NCBI GenBank assembly: GCA_045661345.1
Contig: JAZRFM010000015.1
Location: forward strand, 97,629 to 161,628
Length of the DNA: 64,000 bases
DNA from: RUG12461 sp045661345
GTDB lineage: Bacteria; Bacillota; Clostridia; Lachnospirales; Lachnospiraceae
Reading direction: 5' to 3'
Of this stretch, positions 16,411 through 26,265 are shown piece by piece. Below the pieces are notes generated by a model. That model had not been told where the DNA came from and searched no databases. It saw only the letters and a list, made by a program, of their open reading frames with translations. The first letter of the stretch is position 1. Every line of letters starts with the position of its first letter. The translations under genes were made by a program, and so were the position numbers.

Positions 16411-17907
16411 TTACCAGAAAACATGTGCACCGATCACGGTTCCCGGATGTCCGCATGCGACATTTCGAAATTGTGTACATCCGCCGATATAATTCTCACC
16501 ATTCAGTGCTGCCTGTGCCGCTGCGATCGCCGTCGCGCTGGGACCGGAGGCTGCAACCCGTGCCACTGCACCGCTCCCTGCCGGTGTAAACTGCCCCGGC
16601 GCATAGATCACGGAGCTGAGGGAGCCGCCGTATGCACCGCTGTGCAGACGGTTCATCACGACATTTCCTACCGCAACCTGTCCTTCATAGGGCTGGCTGC
16701 CGGACTCACACTGGATCAAAGCCGCCAGAAGCGTCACATCATCATAGCTCGCCGGTGTTGCAGCTGTCTGCGTCGCACCGCCTGTAGCCGCTACCTGTTC
16801 GGTCTTTGCTTTTTCAGCCTGCTCCGCCTGCACCTGTGCCTGCTCTTCTTCCAGCGTCATCGCCGTGGTCAGATCCAAAGAAACATTTACATAATCCGCA
16901 GACACATATCCCTCGGATCCTGCATAGGAAACCGCAAGCCATCCTTCCGGTGCGGGTGCATCGCTATTCACCGTCAGCGTCGTCCCTTCCTCGAGGGTAC
17001 TGATCACACCTGCATCTTCATTGGCAGCTGCGCGGAATCTCAATCCGCCGGTCTTCGTGACCGCTTTCGTCGCTACGACCGAGGAAGCACGGTCAAAGGC
17101 TTCATCCCCGGTCACGCAAAAGTCCTTATTGACCCATCCGTCTACGGAACCGGAGCTGATGTGCACCCATCCGTCTGTTTCCTCAATCACATCTGCCGTC
17201 GCCGATGCGCCAAGCTTTCCGATCACTTCCGCATCCTCTCCGGCACCGGAGCGAATATTCAGGGAATCATCCACCACTGCCATGAGCTTTCCTGCCCATT
17301 CCGGATTCTCCACCGGGGCTGCCGGTTCTGCTGCCGGTGCGGCCGGATCAGCTGCGGGAGCTGCCGGGTCTGCTGCGGGAGCTGCCGGATCTGCTGCCGG
17401 TGCGGCCGGATCTGCTGCGGGAGCTGCCGGGTCTGCTGTCGGTGCGGCCGGTTCTGCCGCGGGAGCTGCCGGATCTGCTGCCGGTGCGGCCGGTTCTGCC
17501 GGGGCAGCCGGATCTACGATCGGCAATACGCTGGCGCCGCCAACAGGAATCACGGAAGCCGTCGTCGTCTCATCCAAAGCCGTATCCACCAGGCTCACCG
17601 GCAAAAGAGCTGCGCCTGCCACGGGTGCCGTGTCATCCTCGCCCTCTGCCACACGCAATACTTCATTCGGGATCACATCTATGGAAGCGGTCTGCAGGGA
17701 ACTGCCTGCCGCATCACTGAGATACTTCACCACGCCTGCAGTGATGCTTTCTTTTCGCACGGTTGGCTGTTCTGCCGCAACAGTGACGACCGTCTCCGGC
17801 TCGGCGTAAGCAGCCGGAGCGCTTGTATTCGCTCCCGTCACCGCAGTCACCACCGCCAGGGCCCCTGCCAACATTGCACTTTGCACCACTCGTCTGTTCT
17901 GATTCAT
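16411..17907 (-). CDS. Secreted SleB/CwlJ-type cell wall hydrolase with SH3 domains
   Basis: 498 residues. Signal peptide with AYA-type cleavage near residue 35; a Pro/Ala/Asp repeat stalk (about 133-200) built of PAAPAADPAAP units; two bacterial SH3-like domains (about 208-265 and 285-345, each with a W/V-rich GWVxxDY-type end); a C-terminal Hydrolase_2 (SleB) domain (about 390-498) with ALIQCESGSQPYEGQVAVGNVVMNR. SleB relatives cut peptidoglycan; those in vegetative cells act in wall turnover. Good promoter, a WalR-like motif near +1, and its own terminator, so it is monocistronic. Confidence 0.9.
   Translation of the reverse strand: MNQNRRVVQSAMLAGALAVVTAVTGANTSAPAAYAEPETVVTVAAEQPTVRKESITAGVVKYLSDAAGSSLQTASIDVIPNEVLRVAEGEDDTAPVAGAALLPVSLVDTALDETTTASVIPVGGASVLPIVDPAAPAEPAAPAADPAAPAAEPAAPTADPAAPAADPAAPAADPAAPAADPAAPAADPAAPAAEPAAPVENPEWAGKLMAVVDDSLNIRSGAGEDAEVIGKLGASATADVIEETDGWVHISSGSVDGWVNKDFCVTGDEAFDRASSVVATKAVTKTGGLRFRAAANEDAGVISTLEEGTTLTVNSDAPAPEGWLAVSYAGSEGYVSADYVNVSLDLTTAMTLEEEQAQVQAEQAEKAKTEQVAATGGATQTAATPASYDDVTLLAALIQCESGSQPYEGQVAVGNVVMNRLHSGAYGGSLSSVIYAPGQFTPAGSGAVARVAASGPSATAIAAAQAALNGENYIGGCTQFRNVACGHPGTVIGAHVFW
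17318..17514. repeat. GC-rich tandem repeats coding for the Pro/Ala/Asp stalk
   Basis: Imperfect units of 18 and 36 bp (GCTGCCGGATCTGCTG-like) repeated about ten times inside the hydrolase gene. Expected to vary in copy number between strains; not a CRISPR array because units are contiguous and in frame. Confidence 0.85.
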
Positions 17908-17934
17908 AAAAACCCAAAACCTCTTTTTCGTTTT

Positions 17935-17960
17935 GTTACATTTATTACATTTTTGTTACG
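17935..17960 (-). promoter_or_regulatory. WalR-like direct repeats near the hydrolase +1
   Basis: Minus strand reads CGTAAC, 5 nt, TGTAAT, 3 nt, TGTAAC. The first two half-sites have the TGTWAH-N5-TGTWAH spacing of WalR (YycF) boxes with one mismatch. Being at or past the transcription start suggests repression. Regulator identity is inference. Confidence 0.4.
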
Positions 17961-17966
17961 AAAAAG

Positions 17967-17995
17967 ATGATAGCATGGTTTTTTCTGTTTGTCAA
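17967..17995 (-). promoter_or_regulatory. Promoter of the wall hydrolase gene
   Basis: Minus strand TTGACA (17990-17995), 17-bp spacer, TATCAT (17967-17972), with a start expected near 17960 and about 52 nt of leader. Confidence 0.8.
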
Positions 17996-18042
17996 ATGTT
18001 AAGTTTTTTTCTGTTATCCCCTTATTTCAAGGGATTCCCGGT

Positions 18043-18963
18043 TCACATTTTGCTCAGTTCAACTGCCGTCTGCGCTGCGACCCTGGCATTGTTGTAAACC
18101 AGCTGAATATTGGAATCCAGGCTGTCGCCTCCTGTAATGTCCTTGACTCTGGCCAGAAGGAATGGTGTCGTATCTTTTCCGTGAATGCCCTGTTGTTTTG
18201 ACTCTTCCACTGCCTGATCAATGGCACGGTTGATCGTATCCGGATCCATCGAGTACTCCTCGGGAATCGGATTCGTGACGAGGATACCGCCCTGCAGACC
18301 GAGCTCCTGTTTTACATGAATGACCTTCGCCAGTTCCTCCGGGGTATCAATGCGATAATCCACGGACAGTCCGCTCTTTCTCGTGTAGAACGCAGGGAGC
18401 TCCTCTGTCTGGTAACCAAGCACCGGCACACCCTGTGTCTCCAGATATTCCAATGTCAGCGGGAGATCCAGAATCGCCTTGGCTCCGGCACAAACCACCG
18501 TAACCGGCGTATGCGCAAGCTCCTCCAGATCGGCAGAGATATCAAATGTCTGCTGGGCACCGCGGTGCACCCCGCCGACACCACCGGTGGCAAAGATTCT
18601 GACACCGGCCATGGCAGCGATGACCATCGTCGTTGCCACCGTAGAAGCGCCATCCATCCCCTTCGCAACGATCACGGGGATATCGCGCCTGGAAACCTTT
18701 GTCACACCCTGACCTGTCTTTCCGAGATATTCAATCTCCTCCTTGGAAAGTCCTGCCTTCAGGCGTCCGCCGATGATCGCCGTCGTCGCGGGGATCGCTC
18801 CGTTGTCCCTGATCACCTGTTCCACATTCAGTGCCGTCTCTACATTTTGCGGATAGGGCATCCCATGGGAAATGATTGTCGACTCCAACGCCACTACCGG
18901 CTTGTTGTTTTTGACTGCTTCCGCCACCTCCGGCGCTACATCCAGAAATTGTTCCAAGCTCAT
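18043..18963 (-). CDS. psuG: Pseudouridine-5'-phosphate glycosidase
   Basis: 306 residues, the normal size of PsuG. It splits pseudouridine 5'-phosphate into uracil and ribose 5-phosphate with a Mn2+ cofactor. Conserved blocks: VALESTIISHGMPYPQN near the start, ATTVGGV-type FATGGVGGVHRGAQQTFDISADL in the middle and GGILVTNPIPEEY late. AAGGAGG before the ATG. Directly follows psuK, so the two give complete pseudouridine salvage. Last gene of the pgi-aldolase-psuK-psuG operon. Confidence 0.95.
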   Translation of the reverse strand: MSLEQFLDVAPEVAEAVKNNKPVVALESTIISHGMPYPQNVETALNVEQVIRDNGAIPATTAIIGGRLKAGLSKEEIEYLGKTGQGVTKVSRRDIPVIVAKGMDGASTVATTMVIAAMAGVRIFATGGVGGVHRGAQQTFDISADLEELAHTPVTVVCAGAKAILDLPLTLEYLETQGVPVLGYQTEELPAFYTRKSGLSVDYRIDTPEELAKVIHVKQELGLQGGILVTNPIPEEYSMDPDTINRAIDQAVEESKQQGIHGKDTTPFLLARVKDITGGDSLDSNIQLVYNNARVAAQTAVELSKM

Positions 18964-19005
18964 AATGATCCTCCTTTTTTGTGTTTCTTCTATAATAATT
19001 GTTGT

Positions 19006-19932
19006 TTATATTCCCGCCCTCTCCAGAATCGCGGAAATACTCAGGTTCTCATGATTTGTGGCCGCTGTCTCCAGCGTCATGCTCGCGGCCGCCATTCCCA
19101 GCATCACGCAGTCCGGAAAGCTGTATCCGTTTGCATACCCTGCGGCAACGCCTGAAATCAGCGCATCTCCGGCGCCGTTTCCGCTGATCATACGGCTCGG
19201 CAGCGGCGGAATCAGTCCGCTGACCTCCCGGTTCGCGTAATAGGCTCCTTTCGGGCCCAGGGTAATGATGACCTGCTGAACGCCTTTTTGCAAAAAGACC
19301 TCTGCCGCATGGGCAAGAGACGCTTCCCTTGTCACATCGATGGTCTCTCCGATCAGGATCTCGGCCTCCAGTGCATTCGGTGTAATCGTATGTATCCTGT
19401 CAAGAACCGGCAGGAATTTTTCCGCCTTTTTGCAGGAAACCGTCTCCGCAAAGACCGGAATCGTTGCATGGTTCAGAATATAACTGACGCTCTCCGCGGG
19501 GATATTCGCATCCACGACCACAAGCGCGTTCCGGTTGATGATGTCCATCTTTTTTTCAAAAAACGCGGGGGTCAGAAGGTCAACGATCCCCATATCCGAG
19601 ATGGCCAGCTCCATATCCCCGTCATCTCTCAGGATAAAAAGATAGGTTGAAGTCGGTGCCTCGGCCGTCCGGAGGCATTCGTCCATATTGACAGACAGCT
19701 CCCTGCAGCTTTCGATAATACGCCGCGCATGCGTATCTTCGCCGATGGCGGAAAGAAAGGTGACATGACACCCCAGAAGACTCAGGTTATGCGTAATGTT
19801 GCGCCCTACTCCGCCCAGGGATACCGTGACATGCCCCAGATTCGAATCCCGCGGTATCAGTTTCTGATCCGGCTTTCCGCCGATATCCACATTTGCCGCG
19901 CCAACCACGGCAATTTCCTTTGAATGATCCAT
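19006..19932 (-). CDS. psuK: Pseudouridine kinase, PfkB/ribokinase family
   Basis: 308 residues of the PfkB carbohydrate kinase family. Seen are the N-terminal GAANVDIGG, PGGVGRNIT-like LGGVGRNITHNLSLLG, and the C-terminal catalytic ISGNGAGDALISG with the base Asp. Adjacency to psuG makes pseudouridine the likely substrate; sequence alone gives only the PfkB family. The second of two adjacent ATG codons is preferred because AAGGA lies 6 nt upstream. Confidence 0.88.
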   Translation of the reverse strand: MDHSKEIAVVGAANVDIGGKPDQKLIPRDSNLGHVTVSLGGVGRNITHNLSLLGCHVTFLSAIGEDTHARRIIESCRELSVNMDECLRTAEAPTSTYLFILRDDGDMELAISDMGIVDLLTPAFFEKKMDIINRNALVVVDANIPAESVSYILNHATIPVFAETVSCKKAEKFLPVLDRIHTITPNALEAEILIGETIDVTREASLAHAAEVFLQKGVQQVIITLGPKGAYYANREVSGLIPPLPSRMISGNGAGDALISGVAAGYANGYSFPDCVMLGMAAASMTLETAATNHENLSISAILERAGI

Positions 19933-19949
19933 CATTTCCTTTTCTGTTT

Positions 19950-21014
19950 CTAACCTTTTTTCTTTAACGCTGCATAAGAGGTGACGTAGACCTCCCGGTC
20001 ATGAACCGCGTGCCGGTGCGATAAGGGCTTTCCGCCGGCTTCCATCGCACACAGCGCTGCCATGCTTCCTTTTTCCAGGATCATCGCCACCGCTTCTGCC
20101 TCTTCCTCATCCTCACCGACACAAATGGCGCCGCGTCCCTTCAGGAACGCGGCTTCCCGTCCGTCAAATGCTGCTTTCAGTTCTTTTTCGGATGGTTCTG
20201 CTGAGAGGGTGGGGACGGTCACCCCGACCGCCATGGCAAAATCATCCAGATAGGCTTTCATCTCGCTTTTTCCATAGCTGCTCCAGTGCCAAAGATAGGG
20301 AGTGTCCGTAAAAACAGCATGCTTTGAAAGCACCTGCCGTGCCTCAGGATCCGGCCGACACCCGCTGCCGGCGCCTGCAGCGATTTCCTTTATGATCCAT
20401 TCCTTCTTATGGTCATTCGTCACATGAACCGTAAAAATCTCCTCCGCAAAGGCCTCCAGCGCATGGGCGACATCAAAGGCCTCCTCGTAATCCTCGCCGA
20501 TGCAGAGCGCACCGTGATTTCTCATGAGTACACTCTTCGCGTCCGGGTGCTTTTCCATCTGCTTCGCCACATGATCCGACAGCTCTTTTGATGAAGACGG
20601 ACCGTAGGCCGCACAAGGCACGGTTCTCCCCAGCATGGCATACCTGGTTTTTTCTTCCGGCGAATTCTGATACGTTTTGAAGTCTGTCCCCAGCACGCTG
20701 ATCGCGGAAGCATATGCCTGATGCGTATGAACCACAAATCCCGCCTCAGGGTGGATCCGATAGCTCTCACGGTGAACGCCCAGCTCACTGGAGGGCTTGA
20801 TCTCCCCTTCGTAGGTCCCGTCTGCCACATTGACAATCACGATATCCTCCGGCGTCAGATCCTCGTAAGCTCGTCCGCTGGGGGTGATGACAAACTGTGT
20901 CTTGGAAATCCTCGCGCTGATATTGCCGTAGGTCCGCACAATCAGCCCGCTCTTCTGCAATGCCTTTCCGGCACGGATCACGAGACTTCTTCCCTCTTCC
21001 AGTGAATAGATCAT
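19950..21014 (-). CDS. Class II aldolase/adducin-family protein with a second truncated aldolase-like half
   Basis: 354 residues. The first 220 match class II aldolases (L-fuculose/rhamnulose-phosphate aldolase type): YGNISAR, ELGVHRESYRIHPEAGFVVHTH with metal-binding His, and MRNHGALCIGEDYEEAFDVAHALE. Residues 230-354 repeat the tail of that fold (GRGAICVGEDEEEAEAVAMILEKG) but lack the HxH metal motif. It begins 1 nt after the pgi stop. The reaction is unknown; its place between pgi and the pseudouridine genes suggests sugar-phosphate handling, perhaps of ribose phosphate products. Confidence 0.8.
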   Translation of the reverse strand: MIYSLEEGRSLVIRAGKALQKSGLIVRTYGNISARISKTQFVITPSGRAYEDLTPEDIVIVNVADGTYEGEIKPSSELGVHRESYRIHPEAGFVVHTHQAYASAISVLGTDFKTYQNSPEEKTRYAMLGRTVPCAAYGPSSSKELSDHVAKQMEKHPDAKSVLMRNHGALCIGEDYEEAFDVAHALEAFAEEIFTVHVTNDHKKEWIIKEIAAGAGSGCRPDPEARQVLSKHAVFTDTPYLWHWSSYGKSEMKAYLDDFAMAVGVTVPTLSAEPSEKELKAAFDGREAAFLKGRGAICVGEDEEEAEAVAMILEKGSMAALCAMEAGGKPLSHRHAVHDREVYVTSYAALKKKG

Positions 21015-21015
21015 G

Positions 21016-22362
21016 TTACAGCCTCTTCAGAAGTGCTTCTCTCTGCTCCTCATAGCCCGGCTTGCCAAGCAGTGCGAACATGTTTTTCTTGTAGCTCTCT
21101 ACACCCGGCTGGTTAAAGGGGTTCACGCCCAGGAGATACCCGCTGACACCCACCGCAAACTCAAAGAAATAGAAGAGTTCGCCGAGGAAGAACTCATTCT
21201 GCTCCGGGATATGGATCATCAGGTTCGGTACATTCCCGTCCGTATGCGCAAGCACGGTTCCGTTCATGGCGCTCTTGTTTACGAAATCCATATCCTTCCC
21301 TGCGAGATAATTCAGCCCGTCAAGGTCGGTCTCTTCCTTCTGGATCATAACGGTCTCTCTGGATTTCTCCACATTCATCACGGTCTCAAAAAGGATCCGG
21401 TTGCCGTCCTGAATGAACTGTCCCATGGAATGCAGATCCGTAGTGAGATCCACCGATGCCGGGAAAATACCCTTTTGATCCTTGCCTTCGCTTTCCCCGT
21501 ATAGCTGCTTCCACCATTCGGAAACGTAATGCAGACTCGGTTCGTAGTTTGCAAGAATCTCCACCGTCTTGCCCTTGCGAAGGAGAATATTGCGGATCGC
21601 CGCGTACTGAAGCGCGTCGTTCTGTCCATAGGGCGTCTCCATGGCAAGCTTCCGGCCCTCCGCAGCGCCTTCCATCAGCTTGTCAATATCTGCGCCGGAA
21701 ACAGCGATGGGAAGCAGACCCACTGCTGTCAGAACCGAGAAACGTCCGCCGATATCATCCGGTACCACAAAGGTTTCGTAGCCTTCCTCCGTTGCGAGAC
21801 TCTTCAATGCGCCTTTTGCCTTATCCGTTGTGGCGTAGATCCTCTTCGCCGCGCCGTCTTTCCCGTATTTCTGCTCGAGTTTTTCCTTGAAAATGCGAAA
21901 GGCGATGGCGGGTTCTGTGGTCGTCCCCGACTTCGAGATCACATTGACGGAAAAATCACGCTCTCCGATTACGTCACAAAGACCTGCCAGATAGGTACTG
22001 CTGATGCTGTTGCCGCAGTAATAAATCTCAGGGGTCTTCCGTTGTTCTTTGGTGAGGTTATTGTAAAAACCGTGACGCAGGAACTCAATCGCCGCACGGG
22101 CTCCGAGATAAGAGCCACCGATCCCGATCACCACCAGCACTTCGGAATCCGACTGGATCTGCTCCGCTGCCTTCTTGATCCGGGCGAATTCCTCCTTATC
22201 ATAGTTCACCGGAAGGTCGATCCAGCCCAGGAAGTCATTCCCCGCGCCGGTTTTTTTCACCAGCTCCTCTTTTACAAGCGTGACCTGCTTTTCCATCTGC
22301 TTTACTTCATCCTCACTAATGAAGGTCATCGCTTTTTTAGCATCAAATGTCACTTTACTCAT
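21016..22362 (-). CDS. pgi: Glucose-6-phosphate isomerase
   Basis: 448 residues, typical of Firmicute Pgi. It interconverts glucose 6-phosphate and fructose 6-phosphate in glycolysis. Family blocks are visible: [49 protein letters not shown] and a C-terminal [14 protein letters not shown] [17 protein letters not shown] at 22362 chosen ([10 protein letters not shown]) with AAAGGAG upstream; an upstream in-frame start lacks support. First gene of a four-gene operon, divergent from murG. Confidence 0.97.
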   Translation of the reverse strand: MSKVTFDAKKAMTFISEDEVKQMEKQVTLVKEELVKKTGAGNDFLGWIDLPVNYDKEEFARIKKAAEQIQSDSEVLVVIGIGGSYLGARAAIEFLRHGFYNNLTKEQRKTPEIYYCGNSISSTYLAGLCDVIGERDFSVNVISKSGTTTEPAIAFRIFKEKLEQKYGKDGAAKRIYATTDKAKGALKSLATEEGYETFVVPDDIGGRFSVLTAVGLLPIAVSGADIDKLMEGAAEGRKLAMETPYGQNDALQYAAIRNILLRKGKTVEILANYEPSLHYVSEWWKQLYGESEGKDQKGIFPASVDLTTDLHSMGQFIQDGNRILFETVMNVEKSRETVMIQKEETDLDGLNYLAGKDMDFVNKSAMNGTVLAHTDGNVPNLMIHIPEQNEFFLGELFYFFEFAVGVSGYLLGVNPFNQPGVESYKKNMFALLGKPGYEEQREALLKRL

Positions 22363-22513
22363 ACTTCGTCTCTCCTTTTCTCCTCGCAGGAGCAAACAGT
22401 CTTTATCATTTGCTTTCTGCGGCTCGTTCTAATAAAATAGGTTATATCCGATTATAATACGAAGCAGATGAAAAGGCTAGTGTAACGCGAAACAAAGGAG
22501 GCACATTTCTTTT

Positions 22514-23578
22514 ATGAAAAAGATCATCCTGACCGGCGGCGGTACGGCAGGTCATGTCACGCCAAATATCGCACTTCTCCCCTTTCTGAAGGAAAAGGGA
22601 TATGATATCGCATACATCGGTTCCTACACAGGCATTGAAAAACAGCTGATCGAAGCGCAGGACATTCCCTATCACGGGATCGCCTCCGGCAAGCTTCGCC
22701 GATACCTTGACCTGAAGAACCTTTCGGATCCGTTTCGTGTGATCAAGGGCTTCGGTCAATCCTACAAGCTGCTGGGAAAGCTCCGTCCGAATATTGTGTT
22801 CAGTAAGGGAGGTTTTGTCTCCGTTCCCGTGGTACTGGCGGCAAAAATGCGCAGAATTCCGGTGATCATACACGAATCCGACATGACGCCGGGGCTTGCC
22901 AACAAAATCGCCATCCCTTCCGCCACAAGGGTCTGCTGCAACTTTCCGGAAACGGTGAAGCACCTTCCTGCAGAAAAAGCGATCCTTACCGGCTGCCCCA
23001 TCCGTACGGAGCTCCTTACGGGGAACCGCGAGACCGGCCGGACCGTCTGCGGATTTGATGACAGCCGCCCGGTTCTCATGATTATCGGCGGCAGCACCGG
23101 GTCAAAACGGATCAATGAAAAAGTCCGGGAAGCGCTCCCGGAACTGTTAAAATCCTATCAGGTACTGCATCTTTGCGGAAAAGGAAATCTTGCGCCGGAT
23201 CTTGACGGAACGAAAGGCTATAAGCAGATCGAGTATGCCGACCAGTCCTTAAAGGATCTCTTTGCCCTTGCCGATATCGTGATCTCCCGGGCCGGCGCCA
23301 ACGCAATCTGTGAGCTCCTGGCGCTGAAAAAGCCAAACATCCTGATTCCGCTTTCTCTGGAGGCAAGCCGCGGCGACCAGATCCTGAATGCGGAGTCCTT
23401 TGCGGCACAGGGCTACAGTTTCCTGCTTGAAGAAAAAGAAATGACGGCAGAAACGCTTGTCTCCGCCGTCAATACGGTCTATCAAAAACGCGACAAATAT
23501 GTGGCTGCCATGGAAAAAAGCCCGCAGTCCAATGCTGTACAGAAGGTCATTGATTTGATCGAAAAGGTGGTTGGATAA
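22514..23578 (+). CDS. murG: Undecaprenyldiphospho-muramoylpentapeptide GlcNAc-transferase
   Basis: 354 residues. Peripheral membrane GT28 enzyme that turns lipid I into lipid II. Seen: the N-terminal TGGGTAGHVTPNIAL loop, FSKGGFVSVPVVLAA, the UDP-binding MIIGGSTGSKRIN and the C-domain ISRAGANAICELLALKKPNILIPL. AAAGGAGG lies 12 nt before the ATG, with a -10-like TATAAT near 22453. Convergent with the NHL lipoprotein gene, 11 nt apart. Confidence 0.97.
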   Translation: MKKIILTGGGTAGHVTPNIALLPFLKEKGYDIAYIGSYTGIEKQLIEAQDIPYHGIASGKLRRYLDLKNLSDPFRVIKGFGQSYKLLGKLRPNIVFSKGGFVSVPVVLAAKMRRIPVIIHESDMTPGLANKIAIPSATRVCCNFPETVKHLPAEKAILTGCPIRTELLTGNRETGRTVCGFDDSRPVLMIIGGSTGSKRINEKVREALPELLKSYQVLHLCGKGNLAPDLDGTKGYKQIEYADQSLKDLFALADIVISRAGANAICELLALKKPNILIPLSLEASRGDQILNAESFAAQGYSFLLEEKEMTAETLVSAVNTVYQKRDKYVAAMEKSPQSNAVQKVIDLIEKVVG

Positions 23579-23589
23579 CGACCTTTTCG

Positions 23590-26250
23590 TTACTTTCCGC
23601 GATAACGGATGGAGACGGAAGAATCCTTGGATTCGCAATAGAAACCTTTCGTCCCCTCTTTGCGGCTTCCGGCAGGAACTTCAGCAGGCGGTACGACATC
23701 CGGTCTTTCTCCCTTGATCACCAGGAGAAAATCCGTATCACCGCCAACCGAGATATCTCCGGGTTTTTCAAACGTCAGGCCGCTGATATCCACCTTGCCG
23801 GGATTGACAAGGGTAAGGGTACCGTTATCCCCTTCTGACAGATAGATCCGACCTGAGATCGCAAGATCATGCCCTGCGCAGTCAATGGTGAAATCCTTCT
23901 TAATAGAAGTGTCTACCGTAGCATTGGCATCAGAAGCAAGCGTCATCTCGCTGTTAAGTCCGATCGTCTGGCTCACAAGCTGATCATACTCCGGAGACCC
24001 CGTGCTTGCTTCTTCCTCCGCAATATCTCCCGATGCTGTTTCTGTTGCTTCTGCCTTCGCTTCTTCACTGCCATCATATTTGATATCGTATCGAAGCAAC
24101 CGTGAACTGAACTTGAATTCGCCCACCCACAAGTGTCCGTTGGAATACGCCAGATAGGTCGGTTTGAAGATGGAACCGTCCGTCGCAATACTATGGAACT
24201 CATCTCTGACAGTACCTTCATATTTGGTATACACGGGATAATTATCCAACATTCCCATCGAACTGCACTGTTCAAACTCCCTGTCTGCAATTGCTGCATC
24301 CAGCGAATCCCAGATCCTGATCTCATTGTTATCAGCAGCGAGAAATTGACCATTCGGCAAAAGGATCGCATCTTTCACAATTTCAAAATCAGGATGGAAC
24401 CCTTCTCTATGGATATGCGACGTGCTGAATACTTCCCCATATACGCTCAGATCCGAGACATTGTAGACCGTCACTTTTCCCTCTTCCTCTTTCGCTGCCA
24501 TCAGATAAGTCCCATCGCAGGTCAGACCGGATATGTATGGGGCATCCACTTGATTGATCGCGTTTTCAAACGATCCTGCAGCATCTGACAGCGGGAGTTT
24601 AAAAAGTTTTTCATCTGCCTCGGAATATAAAAAGAATCCTTCGTCGCAAGTCTCAATCCTCGAACGTTCTCTTCCGATGCAATGCTCAAACTCGATCCGT
24701 TTGTCGTACAAGTCTCCCGTAAGCGGGATCTGATTCCAGATCAGCAGCGAAGAATCCGTCAAAACCATCATCCTGCCTTGTTTATCCACCGCCACATCGA
24801 TCGGGCTGTCCCACTCTGGCGGAAAATGATACACAAGATCAGGAATCGCATGATCCGTGTCCGGGATCGTCTTATAAATACAGATCAGACCGTTATAATC
24901 GTCAATAAATACCAGGCTGGTTCCGTCTGATGCAGATGCAGGGTTCTGGTACTGACTCCGAAGCACACTCATACTCCTGACATTTTCATCCGCGCCGATA
25001 AATCCTGACGGTTCCATATAGTTATCCTTCGTAACCTTTCCGTCATAAATTGCAACAAATCCGCTATTGTAATACGGAATGTATGTCTTCCCGTCAATAT
25101 AAAGCATCTTGTTATAGTCACCATTACGGAAATATTCGAGATCTGTGTTTAAGATTGTCGCAGCTGTTTGATCAGCACTGTCGATCAGACCGTCATAGAT
25201 ATGAAAGCTTTCATCATTTTGTGCCGAACCATACAGATCTCCGTCGATGATCGCACCTCCAAGCTGCAGATCGATATGGAAATCAGCATCCCGTCCGTCG
25301 TTTGGATAAGTACGCCATACATGGCTCCCTTGCGAGCCCATCTGATATCCGTCCCCGCTCCAGCCAAGATTATGATCGCCGATCAAGAGATAATCTCCGT
25401 CAGAGATCACGGTTCTGGGCGTTCCTCCTGTATTGATCACCTGATCCGCAGTCTCACCGGCAATCGCAGATTCCACATCATCCCAAAAAGCCACCTGACC
25501 GGCCTCGGTACTCGTTGCGATGAGTTTCTTTCCGTCACTCCACACTTCCCATGGCCACATCAGGTCATTTTCAGCGTTGACCGATGTGATCACATGATCC
25601 GCTGCCGCGCCGTTCTCTGTCGGAACGGAATCCCAGACGAGCAGACGATTATTATTGGTATCAGCGACGATCAGTTTCTCTCCGGCAAACGTGACTGCCA
25701 CCGGCCAGTTTACCTGATCCATCCCGATACCGGCTGTAAAGCTCTCAAAATCTTTTTGTCCGAGCACCACATCTGCCTGCGTATTGCCCGTTGGCAGGGA
25801 ATTCCAGATCAAAACCCTGTTATTCCAGGTATCGCAGAGCACCAGATGTTTGCCGTCCGAAGCAATCCCGTTGGGGTGGTTTAACTGCGTTTTGCCGCAT
25901 TCGGCAGGAAAGTCCGACATGATCAGATTTGCGCGCATATCCGCGTTCAGCTTCTCCGGCGCATCCACGGGATCTTTCGCCGTCTGATAATCTCCCGGAT
26001 TCACATCCACATAGACCACATAGCCTTCATTATTGATCCAGTGCTTGATCACATTGTCATCTTCCGCACTTTCCATATCAGTGGGTCCATTTTGAGAAAC
26101 GGCAGATGAATCATCTGCCGTTTGGGAAGTCGTCTCCGTTCCTTCTGTAGTTGCCTGTGCAGGGGCAGTGCTCCCGCAGCCTGCCAAAACTGTCGGCAAT
26201 GTCATGCCCATTGCCAGCACAACCGCAAGGTATCTGGTTGTCTTTCTCAT
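23590..26250 (-). CDS. Large NHL-repeat (beta-propeller) lipoprotein
   Basis: 886 residues. Lipoprotein signal with lipobox LAGC (residues 22-25), a Ser/Thr-rich linker, then NHL-type repeats such as GIASDGKHLVLCDTWNNRVLIW and LIVADTNNNRLLVWDSVP (about 110-300), continuing as propeller-like DGTYLMAAKEEEGKVTVYN segments to about 710. The last 130 residues form a separate beta-rich domain. Surface exposed; NHL propellers bind proteins or ligands, but no specific role is known. AAGGAGG before the ATG. Third gene after the flavodoxin/SCP2 and HIT genes. Confidence 0.8.
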   Translation of the reverse strand: MRKTTRYLAVVLAMGMTLPTVLAGCGSTAPAQATTEGTETTSQTADDSSAVSQNGPTDMESAEDDNVIKHWINNEGYVVYVDVNPGDYQTAKDPVDAPEKLNADMRANLIMSDFPAECGKTQLNHPNGIASDGKHLVLCDTWNNRVLIWNSLPTGNTQADVVLGQKDFESFTAGIGMDQVNWPVAVTFAGEKLIVADTNNNRLLVWDSVPTENGAAADHVITSVNAENDLMWPWEVWSDGKKLIATSTEAGQVAFWDDVESAIAGETADQVINTGGTPRTVISDGDYLLIGDHNLGWSGDGYQMGSQGSHVWRTYPNDGRDADFHIDLQLGGAIIDGDLYGSAQNDESFHIYDGLIDSADQTAATILNTDLEYFRNGDYNKMLYIDGKTYIPYYNSGFVAIYDGKVTKDNYMEPSGFIGADENVRSMSVLRSQYQNPASASDGTSLVFIDDYNGLICIYKTIPDTDHAIPDLVYHFPPEWDSPIDVAVDKQGRMMVLTDSSLLIWNQIPLTGDLYDKRIEFEHCIGRERSRIETCDEGFFLYSEADEKLFKLPLSDAAGSFENAINQVDAPYISGLTCDGTYLMAAKEEEGKVTVYNVSDLSVYGEVFSTSHIHREGFHPDFEIVKDAILLPNGQFLAADNNEIRIWDSLDAAIADREFEQCSSMGMLDNYPVYTKYEGTVRDEFHSIATDGSIFKPTYLAYSNGHLWVGEFKFSSRLLRYDIKYDGSEEAKAEATETASGDIAEEEASTGSPEYDQLVSQTIGLNSEMTLASDANATVDTSIKKDFTIDCAGHDLAISGRIYLSEGDNGTLTLVNPGKVDISGLTFEKPGDISVGGDTDFLLVIKGERPDVVPPAEVPAGSRKEGTKGFYCESKDSSVSIRYRGK

Positions 26251-26265
26251 ACAGAGCCTCCTTGA

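Noticed and set aside
17318..17514. Possible CRISPR-like or mini-satellite array
   Set aside because: Repeats are contiguous, in frame and encode the Pro/Ala/Asp stalk of the hydrolase; no unique spacers.
17021..17809. Plus-strand Ala/Gly-rich 262-codon frame
   Set aside because: It is the complement of the repetitive hydrolase stalk.
23869..24105. Plus-strand ORFs opposite the NHL lipoprotein gene
   Set aside because: They mirror a well-supported minus-strand gene, lack ribosome sites and show no domain.
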